Shown here: piece by piece, positions 8,933-18,431 of the stretch | How positions within the stretch are numbered: position 1 is the first letter of the stretch | How the letters are laid out: every line of letters begins with the position of its first letter | Source: VXOI01 sp965197575 | GTDB lineage: Bacteria; Chloroflexota; Dehalococcoidia; Lucifugimonadales; UBA3495 | Direction: 5' to 3' | Length of the DNA stretch: 64,000 nucleotides | NCBI GenBank assembly: GCA_965197575.1 | Contig: OZ240214.1 | Coordinates: forward strand, 372,001 to 436,000 | Notes under the pieces: generated by a model | Told to the model about the DNA's origin: nothing | Seen by the model: the letters and a program-made list of their open reading frames with translations, nothing else | Database searches by the model: none | Translations under genes and position numbers: made by a program

Positions 8933-10569
8933 GACTAACAGGCGTGGCCATGGGTAGGTGTAAGATTGGGAGTGGCGTGTCGCCGGACCAAGACCGACTC
9001 GGCATTGGTGCATGACGCCCGGTGCAAAGCATGGTCCGGGAGCCTTACGACTGCATCATTGGTGACGCCTTGACCAGGACGTTCCCGTTCGATAGATTGT
9101 GCGCTTTCAGTGACCCCTTCCGGCGGCGCGCCTACGCAGCAATGAGGGGCGGGATAATGAACGCGAGCAGGGGGAGTGAAAAGCCGGAGGCGAAGAAAGG
9201 CGGGGGAGCTGCTCAGCGCCTGCCGGCGGAGTTGTCCCGGGTAAACCTGAACGCCGCTGGCATCGACGTGGGCGCCAGCAGCCACTTCGCCGCGGTGCCC
9301 CAAGACCGCTGGGAACAACCGGTGCGCGAGTTTGAAGCCTTCACGGCTGATCTTCACCGCCTGGCCGACTGGCTGGCGGAGTGCGGGGTGGAGACCGTGG
9401 CCATGGAGTCCACCGGGGTGTACTGGATACCCCTGTTCGGGGTCCTTGAGGAGCGGGGGTTTGAGGTGTTGCTTGTGGACCCGAGCCGCATCAAGAACGT
9501 GCCCGGCCGCAAGACGGACGTGCTGGACTGCCAGTGGCTCCAGCGGTTGCACACCTACGGGCTACTGTCGGGATCCTTTCGGCCAGAGGGTGAGATACGC
9601 CGCCTGCGCAGTTACCTGCGGCAGCGGGCCATGCTGGTGGAGTACGCCTCCCATCATATCCAGCACCTGCAGAAGGCGCTGACCCAGATGAACGTGAAGC
9701 TGCAGCACGTCATCAGAGACCTCACCGGCAAGACCGGGATGACCATCGTCGAGGCCATCGTCAGGGGCGAGAGGAATCCCCGCAGGCTGGCCCGGCTGCG
9801 CGATCCCAGGACCAAGGCGGACGAGGCGACCATCGCCAGGTCGCTACAGGGGCACTTGCGGGAGGAACACATCTTCGAACTGACCCAGGCCCTGGAACTG
9901 TACCGGTTCTATCAGGATAAGATTGCCGAGTGCGACCGCGAGATTGAAAGGCAGTTGGAGCGGTTTGAGGATCACAGTGATGGCGCCCCTCCCGCCGGGG
10001 ATGGCAGCAAGCGCGGCCAGGGGAACGCGCCCCGCTTCGACCTTCGGAGCCACCTGTACCGGATGACGGGAGTGGATCTTACCCGCATCGACGGGGTGGA
10101 CGGTTTCACGGCCCTGAAGGTGATCAGCGAAGTCGGCGCCGACATGACGAAATGGCCCAGCGCCAAGCACTTCGCATCCTGGCTGGGGCTGAGCCCCAAC
10201 AACCGCATCACCGGCGGCAGGGTCATCAGCTCAAAGACCAAGCCCAGCGCCAACCGGGCCGCGGCGGCATTGCGTCTGGCGGCCAACGCGCTGCACCGCT
10301 CCGGCAGCGCCCTGGGCGCCTTCCTGCGCCGAAAGAAAGCCCACCTGGGAGCGCCCAAGGCCATCACGGCGACAGCGCACAAGCTGGCCTGCATCATCTA
10401 CGCCATGCTCCGACACGGCCAACAGTACGTGGACGCTGGCGCCGAATACTACGAACGTCAGTATCAGCAGCGGGCATTGCGCACCGCCCAGCGTCGAGCC
10501 GCCCAATTGGGCTACCAGCTGGTGCCCCTCAACCCACCAGCGGCCGTCGCCTGAAAAACCGTGTTAGTC
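8933..10569 (+). mobile_element. IS110-family element
   Basis: Short inverted termini GACTAACA (8933-8940) and TGTTAGTC (10562-10569) bracket a single transposase gene. About 216 bases of non-coding DNA lie between the left terminus and the gene, the side on which IS110-group elements encode their bridge RNA. The flank immediately outside the left end (GGCCGTGCA) recurs beside the short repeat units at 1612-1945. Confidence 0.75.
9157..10554 (+). CDS. IS110-family transposase (DEDD recombinase)
   Basis: I chose ATG 9157 because GGGGCGGG lies just upstream and the family sequence begins soon after; the frame is open from 9022. The protein is 465 residues. The N-terminal RuvC-like DEDD domain shows Asp in GIDVGASSHF, Glu in VAMESTGVYW and the Asp pair in PGRKTDVLDCQWLQ. 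The C-terminal Tnp_20 domain begins about residue 310 (LTRIDGVDGFTALKVI) and contains SWLGLSPNNRITGG and the Ser-bearing SSKTKPSANRAAAAL. It is full length and intact, one of the few potentially active transposases here. Confidence 0.9.
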   Translation: MNASRGSEKPEAKKGGGAAQRLPAELSRVNLNAAGIDVGASSHFAAVPQDRWEQPVREFEAFTADLHRLADWLAECGVETVAMESTGVYWIPLFGVLEERGFEVLLVDPSRIKNVPGRKTDVLDCQWLQRLHTYGLLSGSFRPEGEIRRLRSYLRQRAMLVEYASHHIQHLQKALTQMNVKLQHVIRDLTGKTGMTIVEAIVRGERNPRRLARLRDPRTKADEATIARSLQGHLREEHIFELTQALELYRFYQDKIAECDREIERQLERFEDHSDGAPPAGDGSKRGQGNAPRFDLRSHLYRMTGVDLTRIDGVDGFTALKVISEVGADMTKWPSAKHFASWLGLSPNNRITGGRVISSKTKPSANRAAAALRLAANALHRSGSALGAFLRRKKAHLGAPKAITATAHKLACIIYAMLRHGQQYVDAGAEYYERQYQQRALRTAQRRAAQLGYQLVPLNPPAAVA

Positions 10570-10605
10570 GGGAGCCTTCAGGGGACATCATCTGCCCTTA
10601 TATCG

Positions 10606-11395
10606 TTACGTCGGTATTCGCGTCTGTTCCCCCGTGCGTCTCCGCTCGGCATAGCTGCGCCTGCGGGACTGCCGGTGGGCCCCGGCGTACTTGGGGCAGC
10701 GGGTCTGGCCGGGTATAGCTGGTTCGCCGTAATTCCGGCGCGTGATGGTCTTGCCTTTCACGGGGTTAGTCCCGCGACGTCGTGCCAGGACAGGACGTTT
10801 TCTGGCCTGAGCCACTTCTGGTCGACCATGAACCTGATCTGGCTTGTTCTCCTGGTGTAGTCCGCGTCCTCCACGACTACGAACGGCACGACCTTCCGGG
10901 AGTCGTAGACTGCCCGGTTGACCAGCACGTCGAGGAGTATCTGGGCCATGACGTACTGGCGGATCATCTGGTGAACCAGGACATGGTCGCTGTCCGACCC
11001 CAAGGCGCTTTCCAGCTTGGCCTCTCCGATGAAGAGGCGGTCCGTGGTCTCCAACACGATGTCTATTGCGGCAGACCACACAGAGTCCCTATTCTTTCGC
11101 CTTCCGCCGTCGTTCCTACTCTTGGAGGCGGTGCTGCTCCCTGCGTTCCGGGGAAGTGTTCCCCTTCCGGTCGTGCTCGAACGGCTCTCGTAGCTTGGCT
11201 TCCACTTCGGTCGTGGCCGGTTCAGGGTGGGGCTTCGTCTGTTGGGCCTTCGGGTTCGCCTTTCGTGGAGGTGTACTGGTGGAGCTTTTCCGTGGCGGCT
11301 TTCCTGCCGGTTTCGTCCTGGTGGGAGGGCGGCCGCCCGCATTGCTCGGTCCCGGCAACGGGAACGTGAACTCGAAAGTTCGGCCTACTGCACGT
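10606..11395 (-). pseudogene. Zinc-ribbon protein, copy C, split and degenerate
   Basis: From about 11395 a frame reads VGRTFEFTFPLPGPSN, then a Lys/Pro-rich region, then SPERREQHRLQE, a TAG, ERRRKAKE, another TAG and GLCVVCRN. This matches the start, linker and first Cys pair of copies A and B. The rest of the ribbon (EPAIPGQTRC followed by HRQSRRRSYAERR) appears only at about 10720-10606. Between them lies unrelated DNA coding for a nuclease-like fragment. The second Cys pair has decayed. The gene appears to have been interrupted within the ribbon and then accumulated stops. Confidence 0.5.
10758..11095 (-). pseudogene. PD-(D/E)XK nuclease-like C-terminal fragment
   Basis: About 110 coding-looking residues begin near NRDSVWSAAIDIVLE and end at 10758. 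The segment AIDIVLETTDRLFIGEAKLES has Asp followed by an E-A-K step, the spacing of a PD-(D/E)XK active site. HQMIRQYVMAQILLDVLVNRA and VVPFVVVEDADY follow. The frame is open upstream to 11342, but that part is copy C of the zinc-ribbon gene read out of frame, so the nuclease lacks its own N-terminus. Whether it was inserted into the ribbon gene or fused by deletion cannot be told from this window. Confidence 0.4.
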
Positions 11396-11743
11396 AGAGG
11401 CGGGCGCAGGCGTCGCGGTGGAGTCGATTGCCGAGGCGGGAGTGGAGGTCGGGACGATGGTTGCTGCTACCGGCGTGGCCGTAGGGGGCGGCGTCACAGT
11501 GGGCGGTGGCAGCGCCGTCTCAGTGAGGGGCAGGGGTTCCGTCGGAGATGTGTCGACGGTTGCTGTGGAAACTGGAGTATTCACCTCTGGCGCGTCAGTC
11601 GGCTCTGCGCCACAGGCCGCCAAGGCGAACAGGACAGCCAAGAATGTTAAGGCTATCATCGCCGAAGGCCTTACCGCCGAGATCCTGCGGAAGATTGAAA
11701 TCCTAGGGGACATTCTCGACTTCTCAATATATAGGGGAATCAA
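11222..11743 (-). pseudogene. Lipoprotein N-terminus with Pro/Thr-rich linker, truncated
   Basis: After a basic start (SPRISIFRRISAVRPS) a hydrophobic core ends in the lipobox LAAC near residue 44, followed by acidic residues and a long Thr/Pro/Ala linker to about residue 115. From about 11395 the frame merely reads through copy C of the zinc-ribbon gene in the wrong phase, so no globular domain is left. The signal peptide and linker closely resemble those of the lipoproteins at 13340 and 48455. It was probably exported and lipidated before truncation. Confidence 0.5.
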
Positions 11744-11791
11744 TGTAGCACTGCCCCCTGCGGTCGTTGGCGGCGGTCTTTCGTTCTTGGT

Positions 11792-11953
11792 TCACTGTGG
11801 GGTCAACACTACCTGGATCGCAGCTGGGGGGACGTCGCCTAGGGCGTCCTTGTCGATGTAGACGCTCTGGATGACGCTGCCGTCCTTGGTGCCGTACACC
11901 ACCTTGTTCTTCGTGTCCTTGGTCTTGTGCAGTGTAAGGGTCAATGTTTCCAT
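11792..11953 (-). CDS. Small conserved-type hypothetical protein
   Basis: From ATG 11953 this encodes 53 residues: METLTLTLHKTKDTKNKVVY, then DGSVIQSVYIDKDALGD, ending IQVVLTPQ. AGGAGG lies 11 bases upstream, and this decided the start over the longer frame from 11980. The pattern of a short strand, a KxTKN-VVY motif, a YI-K-AL motif and a final strand is one I have seen in small uncharacterised bacterial proteins; I know no function. It lies about 130 bases downstream of the exonuclease gene on the same strand. Confidence 0.55.
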   Translation of the reverse strand: METLTLTLHKTKDTKNKVVYGTKDGSVIQSVYIDKDALGDVPPAAIQVVLTPQ

Positions 11954-12081
11954 CACTCTCTGTTCCTCCTGCGGGTTCATGCTGGAAGCGGGGCCTGCTG
12001 ATCATCCCATCGATTACGGAGAACTTGTCGTCTTTGCTGGCCGCCAGTCTGGTTTCCATTGCCCTTGGCTGCTGAGGTAAG

Positions 12082-12801
12082 CTAGAAACCGAGCCATCCG
12101 GTGAAATTCTCCCTTGGTATGGGATCGGTCATCCAGGATCTGTCAGGTTCAGGGATTCCCAATGCTTCCCTAACAGTGAGCCATCCGTTGGGCAGGTCGA
12201 AGCACATGCTATTCCCTCGGTTGCTGGTCCATTGGAGATGACGTTGTTCTTCGCATTCGAGGGCCAGGGCCAGGGTGGCCCGGACGTCTTGCGCACAGTA
12301 CGAAATGACTGGCTCGCGTTCACCTGTCTGCCACATGCGGTTAGCTGTTTCGCCGTCCATGCCCTCGGGTTTTCCGGGGTTACCCATGCCCTTTGCGGCT
12401 TTGCTCAGACCCAGCGGGTACCCCAGATGAGCGTAGACGTGGAACATCATGTCAACGTGCCCCAAGGCCAGCTGTCGGCATTCATCGAGCATGCCCGATT
12501 CCTCGGCGAGGATATCGAAGTCGAAGCCCAGGCCGTTCCATGTGAGCAGAGTGAACGGGGCCGAGGCCTGTTCCGGGTCGGTGAGGATCATGAGCTGACT
12601 GACCAAGGCCTGGGCTTGCGGACGGGTGAGTTGAGATTCGATAGCCCCTGATTGTGAGCGATGCCACCAAGCGCGGGGTGCTGGGGCGTCCTGGCCGCAG
12701 GCGGCCGCACAGGCTATGCCCATGGGCCGGGCGGAGCGCCAGTCGCGGTTCTCAGGAAAGGGGTTAGCGGTTTCGAGGTCGAAAGCCAAGTAGCGTCGCA
12801 T
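12082..12801 (-). CDS. DEDD-type 3'-5' exonuclease / RNase H-like protein
   Basis: This 239-residue protein opens MRRYLAFDLETANPFP, giving the D-x-E of exonuclease motif I at residues 8-10. Motif II appears as TWNGLGFDFDIL near residue 108, and motif III as ISYCAQDVRATLALAL near 186, with Tyr four residues before Asp, so it belongs to the DEDDy class. It is a stand-alone nuclease without a polymerase or helicase domain; substrate and pathway cannot be inferred. The frame is intact. Confidence 0.75.
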   Translation of the reverse strand: MRRYLAFDLETANPFPENRDWRSARPMGIACAAACGQDAPAPRAWWHRSQSGAIESQLTRPQAQALVSQLMILTDPEQASAPFTLLTWNGLGFDFDILAEESGMLDECRQLALGHVDMMFHVYAHLGYPLGLSKAAKGMGNPGKPEGMDGETANRMWQTGEREPVISYCAQDVRATLALALECEEQRHLQWTSNRGNSMCFDLPNGWLTVREALGIPEPDRSWMTDPIPRENFTGWLGF

Positions 12802-12828
12802 TGGAGGACTCCCTTGTATGGGCTTCCT

Positions 12829-13065
12829 CTATTTTACTATAGTGCGAACTGATGTGCTGATTACTTGAGTTCCATCTGGCATTTGCTCTTGGTCCGAGCG
12901 CAGGAGATCTTTAAAAATGGGGCGGGGAATTCCCGCACCGAAGACCTCGGTCCACTCGTCGAAAGGCAGGTTGGTAGAGACCAGGATGGAGCCCCGCTCG
13001 TAATGCTGTCTGAAAACCTCGAACAGCAGATCCGCCCCGGTGGCGGACAGGGGCACGATGCCCAT
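12829..13065 (-). pseudogene. IstB-like ATPase fragment (IS21 remnant)
   Basis: The segment VPLSATGADLLFEVFRQHYE followed by RGSILVSTNLPFDEW is the central/C-terminal part of an IS21 helper ATPase (sensor region after Walker B). The Walker A half is missing upstream, and the end diverges after FGAGIPRP. No istA lies beside it, so this is a scar of a lost IS21 element. Confidence 0.7.
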
Positions 13066-13339
13066 GCGGAGAAGCCGAGGTGGGTGCAGGGTTAGGGAGA
13101 CCTGCGTTCAAGCCTCTCTATAAACCCTCGACGTCCTTTTTGAGCACAGAGTATTGTTGAGACGGGTTTTTGAGCGGCTTTGCAAAGCTGGCCGGCCGGA
13201 CTTTTGGGCCCTGCACAAAAACGCCCGTTTGTTGGGCAGGTATGCCGGATCGCCCTAAAATGAGAAGCTGTTGCGCGAGGGACTGGCCGCTGCATCAGGT
13301 TGCACCGCGGTCCTGCTACCGGTGGAGGTGACGAGCAGT

Positions 13340-14218
13340 ATGAGTTACGCAACCTGGGCCACGTTGGGCGTGATGGGCGTCCTCTCACTCATCGTCCTGG
13401 CCTGCAGCTCAGCGACGCCTGAACCACTGCCCACGTATACTCCGGCCCCGACATATACTCTTTATCCCACATATACGTCTGTACCAACGGCGACGCCCAC
13501 CCCCACGCCGGAACCAACGGCGAGCCGGATGCACCCAGGGCTTCGTACCCCGACAACCGCTCCGAGGAATAGCGTCCGTCCGACGCCGACGAATCTGGAG
13601 GTGTCCGGCCAAAGAGAGGTCGAAGGCACGACAGATGAAGGAGAAGCAGGCAGCACCTCTGACCGACCTCGGCCAACCCCGATTAACACACTCACCCCAG
13701 AGGAAATACCGGAAGGTGTTTCGCCGGCTCTGGCGCGAGATGCCCAGATGTACGCCGCAGATCAAGGCGTTGAATTGTCGGAGGCAATCAGGCGGCTGAC
13801 GCTGCAAGACCCAATCGGGAGGTTGGGGGCAACTCTCGAATCCAACGAGGCCAACACCCTCGGAGGTTTCTGGATTCAGCACGAACCGGAATACCGCGTC
13901 GTGGCAGCGTTCACCAAGAACGGCGAGGAGACAATCGCCAAGTATGTCCAGGACGGGCCATTGGTGGACATTATCGAAGTCAGAACCGTCGATGCGACCC
14001 TTCAGGAATTGAAACGAGCCCAGCGAGAAGCTGGCTCGATAGTCAGAGGACTTGGTTTTCAAGCGGCATCCGGCATCAACGTATTCGAGAATCGAGCCGA
14101 GATCTACGTGCGTGATCGTTCGCTGCTCGAAGAGGCCTTGCAGGAGAGTGGGCAAACGCTTCCGGCGCACGTCCACATTGTTGAGCAGGGACTTCCGGAA
14201 CGTCTGGAAGGCGATTAA
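13340..14218 (+). CDS. Lipoprotein with Pro/Thr linker and a conserved C-terminal domain
   Basis: I start at ATG 13340 (292 residues), which gives a clean signal peptide MSYATWATLGVMGVLSLIVL ending at lipobox LACSS; GGTGGAGG precedes it. A Thr/Pro linker fills about residues 25-110. The mature domain begins at TPEEIPEGVSPALARDAQMY and includes FWIQHEPEYRVVAAF, LQELKRAQREAGSIVRGLGF and GINVFENRAEIYVRD. A decayed paralogue of the same domain lies at 56.4-57.1 kb. I do not recognise a named family; the alternating strand/helix pattern is somewhat like protease pro-domains, but that is a guess. It should be surface-anchored. Confidence 0.65.
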   Translation: MSYATWATLGVMGVLSLIVLACSSATPEPLPTYTPAPTYTLYPTYTSVPTATPTPTPEPTASRMHPGLRTPTTAPRNSVRPTPTNLEVSGQREVEGTTDEGEAGSTSDRPRPTPINTLTPEEIPEGVSPALARDAQMYAADQGVELSEAIRRLTLQDPIGRLGATLESNEANTLGGFWIQHEPEYRVVAAFTKNGEETIAKYVQDGPLVDIIEVRTVDATLQELKRAQREAGSIVRGLGFQAASGINVFENRAEIYVRDRSLLEEALQESGQTLPAHVHIVEQGLPERLEGD

Positions 14219-14276
14219 GGCGTGTGGAGAAATGGGGTTCAATATGAGCAGTTTATGATTCTCAGCGAGGACAGAC

Positions 14277-14639
14277 ATGACGAGGTTCTGCTCATCGTTC
14301 AGAAGACTTATTGTCTTGGCGTTGTTCATCGGTGTGGTGGGTATGACAGCCGGATGCAGTTCTGGAGCTGTTGTGATTCCAGAACCCCGCGATGGAACCA
14401 GGTATTATGAGGTCTCGGAGATCTGCCAGTACATCGGAAACGAGGGCTACGACATCAAGGGGACGGTCCAGCATCCGGTAGGCGTCGACGACCTCGCAGG
14501 TATTCTCGACCGGCTGCCGGGGGGTGATCGTTCAATGGCAGAGTATATCATTATAGGCGTTGGCATCGAGGTCGAGGTCGACTTGGAGGGCCTCTGTAAG
14601 GAATGGGTGGTTGACCCGCCACTGGGAGAGAAAGAATGA
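14277..14639 (+). CDS. Small lipoprotein of unknown function
   Basis: This 120-residue protein has a basic start (MTRFCSSFRR), a hydrophobic core and the lipobox TAGCSS near residue 27. The mature part contains TRYYEVSEICQYIGNEGYDI and an acidic end. It follows the previous lipoprotein by 58 bases on the same strand, so the two may share a transcript. I recognise no homologous family. The two Cys residues in the mature part could form a disulfide. Confidence 0.5.
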   Translation: MTRFCSSFRRLIVLALFIGVVGMTAGCSSGAVVIPEPRDGTRYYEVSEICQYIGNEGYDIKGTVQHPVGVDDLAGILDRLPGGDRSMAEYIIIGVGIEVEVDLEGLCKEWVVDPPLGEKE

Positions 14640-14700
14640 GGACTCAATCCCTTCTGAGCTTCCATAATGGGCCTTTTGCGAGGTTGAGCCTCTGATCCCC

Positions 14701-14841
14701 GTAACCTACGTCCACGCATGGGCCAGCGAGGCAGGCCGCGACGACAGGCACTTGGAGACCCAGATCAACACCCTGACAGGCTACGGCGTCCGGGATGATC
14801 TCATCTACCAGAACGCAGGCTGGACTTTACGCAGAAACTAG
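14701..14841 (+). pseudogene. Serine recombinase N-terminal fragment
   Basis: A frame reads VTYVHAWASEAGRDDRHLET, then LTGYGVRDDLIYQNAGWT, and stops at TAG. The spacing matches resolvase N-termini (Y-R-S, D-x-L-x-x-Q, GV-DD-IY-D). The catalytic Ser/Arg motif is altered, there is no start codon and nothing follows, so it is a relic. Confidence 0.45.
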
Positions 14842-15324
14842 AAATAGCAATGGATGCCATCGCTCTGGCGCGGCGCCACCTGTGGTTGGCGCCGGAAAGT
14901 TTTTCACTGTCTGCAGCTGACACAGATATTCAGGAACTCCCGGTCGCTCTATACCATCCGCTTGCAGATTCCCTCTCTTATGCCGCTTGAAATGCGTAAA
15001 GTCCAGGCAGGGAGCGGCCGCTCCCTGCAGCGCCCCGGCAGGCAGTAGCTGAAGACCAGTATCCGGCGGGCGACACCATCGTCGCCGCCCTGTACACCGG
15101 CGGCAGGGGAAGCCTCGACAATTTAGGCACGAACGGCTCCCAATGGCCCCGGCGCACCGCAGACCGGCGGGCAAACCTGATGCCCGGAACCTCCCAGCTG
15201 CCCCGAACCGGAAACCTGTCGAGCCCTCCACCTGTTCCGCTTGCAACGTGCCCAGTCCAGCCAGCCCTTGCCAAACCCGCGCCTCATCGTCCACACTCAC
15301 GCCCACACAGCATCGGACAACGCC
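14842..15324. other. Stretch without a recognisable gene
   Basis: No frame here has coding character I can support; the long minus-strand frame over it is antisense to the helicase gene. Two palindromic GC-rich patches are visible but no clear terminator or promoter. Confidence 0.4.
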
Positions 15325-16524
15325 ATGCTCATCCTGCACGCCGCCCAAGCAAAGGGAAACCTCGTCCTCTGGGCCGAGGACTCGGAGCCACGCCCGGGAC
15401 CGCCCGACCAGCAGACGGATGGAAAGCACCCCTACTGCGCCCATGCCCAGGTCATAGCCGAAGCGATCGGCCTCGAAACGGTCGACAACAGCTTCGCCAG
15501 CGCAATCGCCTGGCTGCCCAGCCGGGGCGACGCTCCCGTGCCTTCCAGCCCCATGGCCGGCCCCATGCCCAGGTCGCGAGCCAAGCCGCGCATCAGGCCA
15601 TGGACCGTGACAACTCTCCGGCTGAGGCCGGAGCAAGCCGTCCAGCTGCTGCAGACGTGGCACCGGCGACAGGTCGTGAAACCCGGCGTCGCCATCGGAA
15701 CCGACCTGGCCTACTGGACCCACGCCCTGCAGCTGGCGGTCTCCCTGACGGTCCGGCAACAATTCCTGCCCAGCCTGTCCGAACGTGGCGCCCAGACCGT
15801 TGCGGCATGGATTCCGGTGTTCACTGGCGAGGACGCGCACCGGCTGGCCGAGCTGGCCGGACTGATGCCGGCATCAGCAAGGGCGCTCACCGGCACCGGG
15901 GCCACCGAACCGCCATCCACCCCAGCCCAAGCCGTCCTCCGGGAGTTCATAACAACCCAGGTCGACCACCTGGTGCGCGCCGGCACGGATACCGAAAACC
16001 CGGCGCAACCAGAGTTCGACTCCGCCCACGACGCTTGGCTGTCCGCCTTGAACCATCCCAACCCGGAGGTCCGGAGCAACCCGGCACAGCTCCAGCAGTT
16101 CCGCCGCCAGGTCGCCGAATGGCAAAGGCCCCTGGCCATCGCGGCCAACTCTCCATACCGTCTCTGCCTCAGGCTGGAGGAGCCGCCCGAACCCGGCCCG
16201 GGCGACGAGGCGCCGGCCATCCTGCAGGATGATTGGTGCCTGCGCTACCTGCTCCAGCCCCACGACGACCAGAGCCTCCTGCTCCCCGCCGAGGCCGTGT
16301 GGAAGAATCAGGTCAATGGAGCGCACCCGGACTTCAACCCCGCCGAGTTCCTGTTGAGTTCCCTGGCCCAGGCCGGCTCGGTATGCCCACCCATCACCGA
16401 TAGCCTGAAGCGCAGGCAACCCGCCGGATACCGACTGAACACCGAGGAAGCCTACGGGTTCCTGGAAAACCAGGCCGCCGCGCTGCAACAGGCCGGGTTC
16501 GGCGTGCTGCTGCCCGCTTGGTGA
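15325..16524 (+). pseudogene. SNF2 helicase gene, N-terminal part up to an in-frame TGA
   Basis: Family proteins begin MLILHAAQ-GNLVLWAED, so ATG 15325 is the start although the frame is open from 15241. This 399-residue part is the SNF2_assoc N-terminal region of a bacterial SNF2 helicase. It ends FGVLLPAW-TGA at 16522-16524. The same frame then continues without shift into RARAKTPAMQGGSGM and the helicase body at 16582. In relatives the position of the stop is normally a Trp, so TGG to TGA is the likely change. Protein made here would lack the motor unless the stop is read through or reinitiation occurs. Confidence 0.75.
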
Positions 16525-16581
16525 ACCCGGCAGGGCGCCAGGACCAGGCCCAGCATCCGGGCCAGGGCCAAGACCCCGGCC

Positions 16582-18378
16582 ATGCAGGGCGGTTCCGGCA
16601 TGACCATGACCTCCCTGATCGATCTCGACGTCGAGATGGCCTTGGGCGACGAACCCATATCGGCGCAGGAACTGGAAGAACTGGCCGAGCTGAAGGTGCC
16701 GTTGGTGCGGTTCCGGGGCCAGTGGGTGGAGATCAACGCCGATGACATCCGGGCGGCAGCCGATTTCTGGCGCAACCGGGAGCAGGTCAGCCTGCGGGAA
16801 GTCGTGCAGATCGGGCTGGGCGCCGACCAGCGCGCCCAGGACGACAACGTCTCGCTGGCGGCCGGCGACTGGCTCCGTGATCTCCTGGAGCGCCTGCAGC
16901 AGAAGGGCCAGATTGAGCAGATGGACGCCCCCGAGGACTTCGTCGGCCAGCTCCGGCCCTACCAGCAGATGGGCTACTCGTGGCTGGCTTTCCTCAGGGA
17001 CTGGGGGCTGGGAGCGTGCCTGGCCGACGACATGGGCCTGGGGAAGACCGTCCAGACCCTGGCCGCCCTGCAGCAGGACCGCCAGCAGGGCAACGACCGG
17101 CCCAACCTGCTCGTCTGCCCGACATCCGTGATCAACAACTGGCAGCGGGAGGCGGCCAGGTTCACGCCGGACCTGCCCGTGCTGCTGCACCACGGCTCGA
17201 ACTGCCAGGGCGGAGCTGCCTTCCGTAGCCAGGCGGGCAGTCACCATCTGGTCGTCACCAGCTACGGCACCATGCACCGGGACCGGGACCTGCTCGGCTC
17301 CGTACCCTGGCGGGCGGTGATCCTGGATGAGGCCCAGAACATCAAGAACCCGGGGTCCCAGCAGGCCCGGACCGCCCAGGGGCTCCAGGCCGACTACCGG
17401 ATCGCCCTCACTGGCACACCGGTGGAGAACCACGTCGGCGACCTCTGGTCCATCATGCAGTTCCTGAACCCAGGCCTCCTGGGATCCCAGGCCGAGTTCA
17501 AGCGCAACTACTTCCAGCCCATCCAGACCAACCGGGACGGAGCGGCGGCGGCCCGCCTGCAGAAGGCCACCGGGCCCTTCATACTGCGCCGCCTCAAGAC
17601 CGACCGGTCCATCATCGACGACCTGCCCGACAAGAATGAGACCAAGCAGTACTGCAGCCTCACCAGAGAGCAGGCAACGCTCTACCAAGCCGTGCTGCGC
17701 GAGGCGGAGCCCCGGCTGGAGTCCGCCGAGGGCATGAAACGCCGGGGGTCGATCCTGGACACCCTGACCAAGCTCAAGCAGGCCTGCAACCACCCCCGCC
17801 AGCTGCTGGGCGACAACTCCGCGGTCACCGGCCGCTCCGGGAAGTTGACCCGCCTGCAGGAAATCCTCGACGAGGTACTTCCCGGCGGCGACCGGGTGCT
17901 GCTGTTCAGCCAGTTCGCCGAAATGGGAGCCATCCTGCAACAGCACGTGCAGGAGACCTACGGCCTCGAAACCCCATTCCTCCACGGCGGCGTCACCCGG
18001 AAACAGCGGGACCTGATGGTGCAGCGCTTCCAGGACGACCCCGACGGCCCGCAGGTCTTCGTCCTGTCCCTCAAGGCCGGGGGCTCCGGCCTCAACCTGC
18101 CCCGGGCCAACCACGTGATCCACTACGACCGGTGGTGGAACCCGGCCGTGGAGAACCAGGCCACCGACCGGGCCTTCCGCATCGGGCAGACCAAGGACGT
18201 CCACGTCCACAAGCTGATCTGCGCCGGCACGCTGGAGGACCGCATCGACCTCATGATCGAAATCAAGCAGGAGACCGCCGACCAGGTGGTGGGAACCACC
18301 CCGGAGCGGTGGCTCACAGAACTGTCCAACGCCGAACTCCGGGACGTGCTGGGCCTCTACGCGAACCCGGTGGACTGA
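16582..18378 (+). CDS. SNF2/RapA-type helicase, motor part
   Basis: 598 residues follow in the same frame as the upstream part. The N-terminal section (ALGDEPISAQELEELAELKV) completes the associated domain. The SNF2 ATPase has Walker A DDMGLGKT near residue 150 and DEAQ in VILDEAQNIKN near 250. The helicase C-terminal domain includes LFSQFAEMG, LKAGGSGLNL and the arginine-finger region RAFRIGQTKDVHV. These proteins are DNA translocases thought to remodel protein-DNA complexes. An ATG at 16582 could allow independent translation, but I see no strong ribosome-binding site. The downstream SWIM gene is its usual partner. Confidence 0.85.
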   Translation: MQGGSGMTMTSLIDLDVEMALGDEPISAQELEELAELKVPLVRFRGQWVEINADDIRAAADFWRNREQVSLREVVQIGLGADQRAQDDNVSLAAGDWLRDLLERLQQKGQIEQMDAPEDFVGQLRPYQQMGYSWLAFLRDWGLGACLADDMGLGKTVQTLAALQQDRQQGNDRPNLLVCPTSVINNWQREAARFTPDLPVLLHHGSNCQGGAAFRSQAGSHHLVVTSYGTMHRDRDLLGSVPWRAVILDEAQNIKNPGSQQARTAQGLQADYRIALTGTPVENHVGDLWSIMQFLNPGLLGSQAEFKRNYFQPIQTNRDGAAAARLQKATGPFILRRLKTDRSIIDDLPDKNETKQYCSLTREQATLYQAVLREAEPRLESAEGMKRRGSILDTLTKLKQACNHPRQLLGDNSAVTGRSGKLTRLQEILDEVLPGGDRVLLFSQFAEMGAILQQHVQETYGLETPFLHGGVTRKQRDLMVQRFQDDPDGPQVFVLSLKAGGSGLNLPRANHVIHYDRWWNPAVENQATDRAFRIGQTKDVHVHKLICAGTLEDRIDLMIEIKQETADQVVGTTPERWLTELSNAELRDVLGLYANPVD

Positions 18379-18431
18379 CCAGGCGGACTCATGAAAGATA
18401 GCCCAAGCTCCACCCCGACGCAGGAGCGACG

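Noticed and set aside
9022..9156. Upstream start giving a 510-residue IS110 transposase
   Set aside because: The extra 45 residues do not resemble the family, and this DNA is the non-coding region expected to hold the bridge RNA; ATG 9157 has a better upstream sequence.
11222..11395. C-terminal globular part of the lipoprotein at 11222-11743
   Set aside because: This DNA codes in another frame for the start and linker of zinc-ribbon copy C; the lipoprotein frame only reads through it.
16522..16524. TGA read as tryptophan (alternative genetic code)
   Set aside because: Tex, the sulfatase-fold frame and other genes use TGA as an ordinary terminator, and Trp is encoded by TGG throughout.
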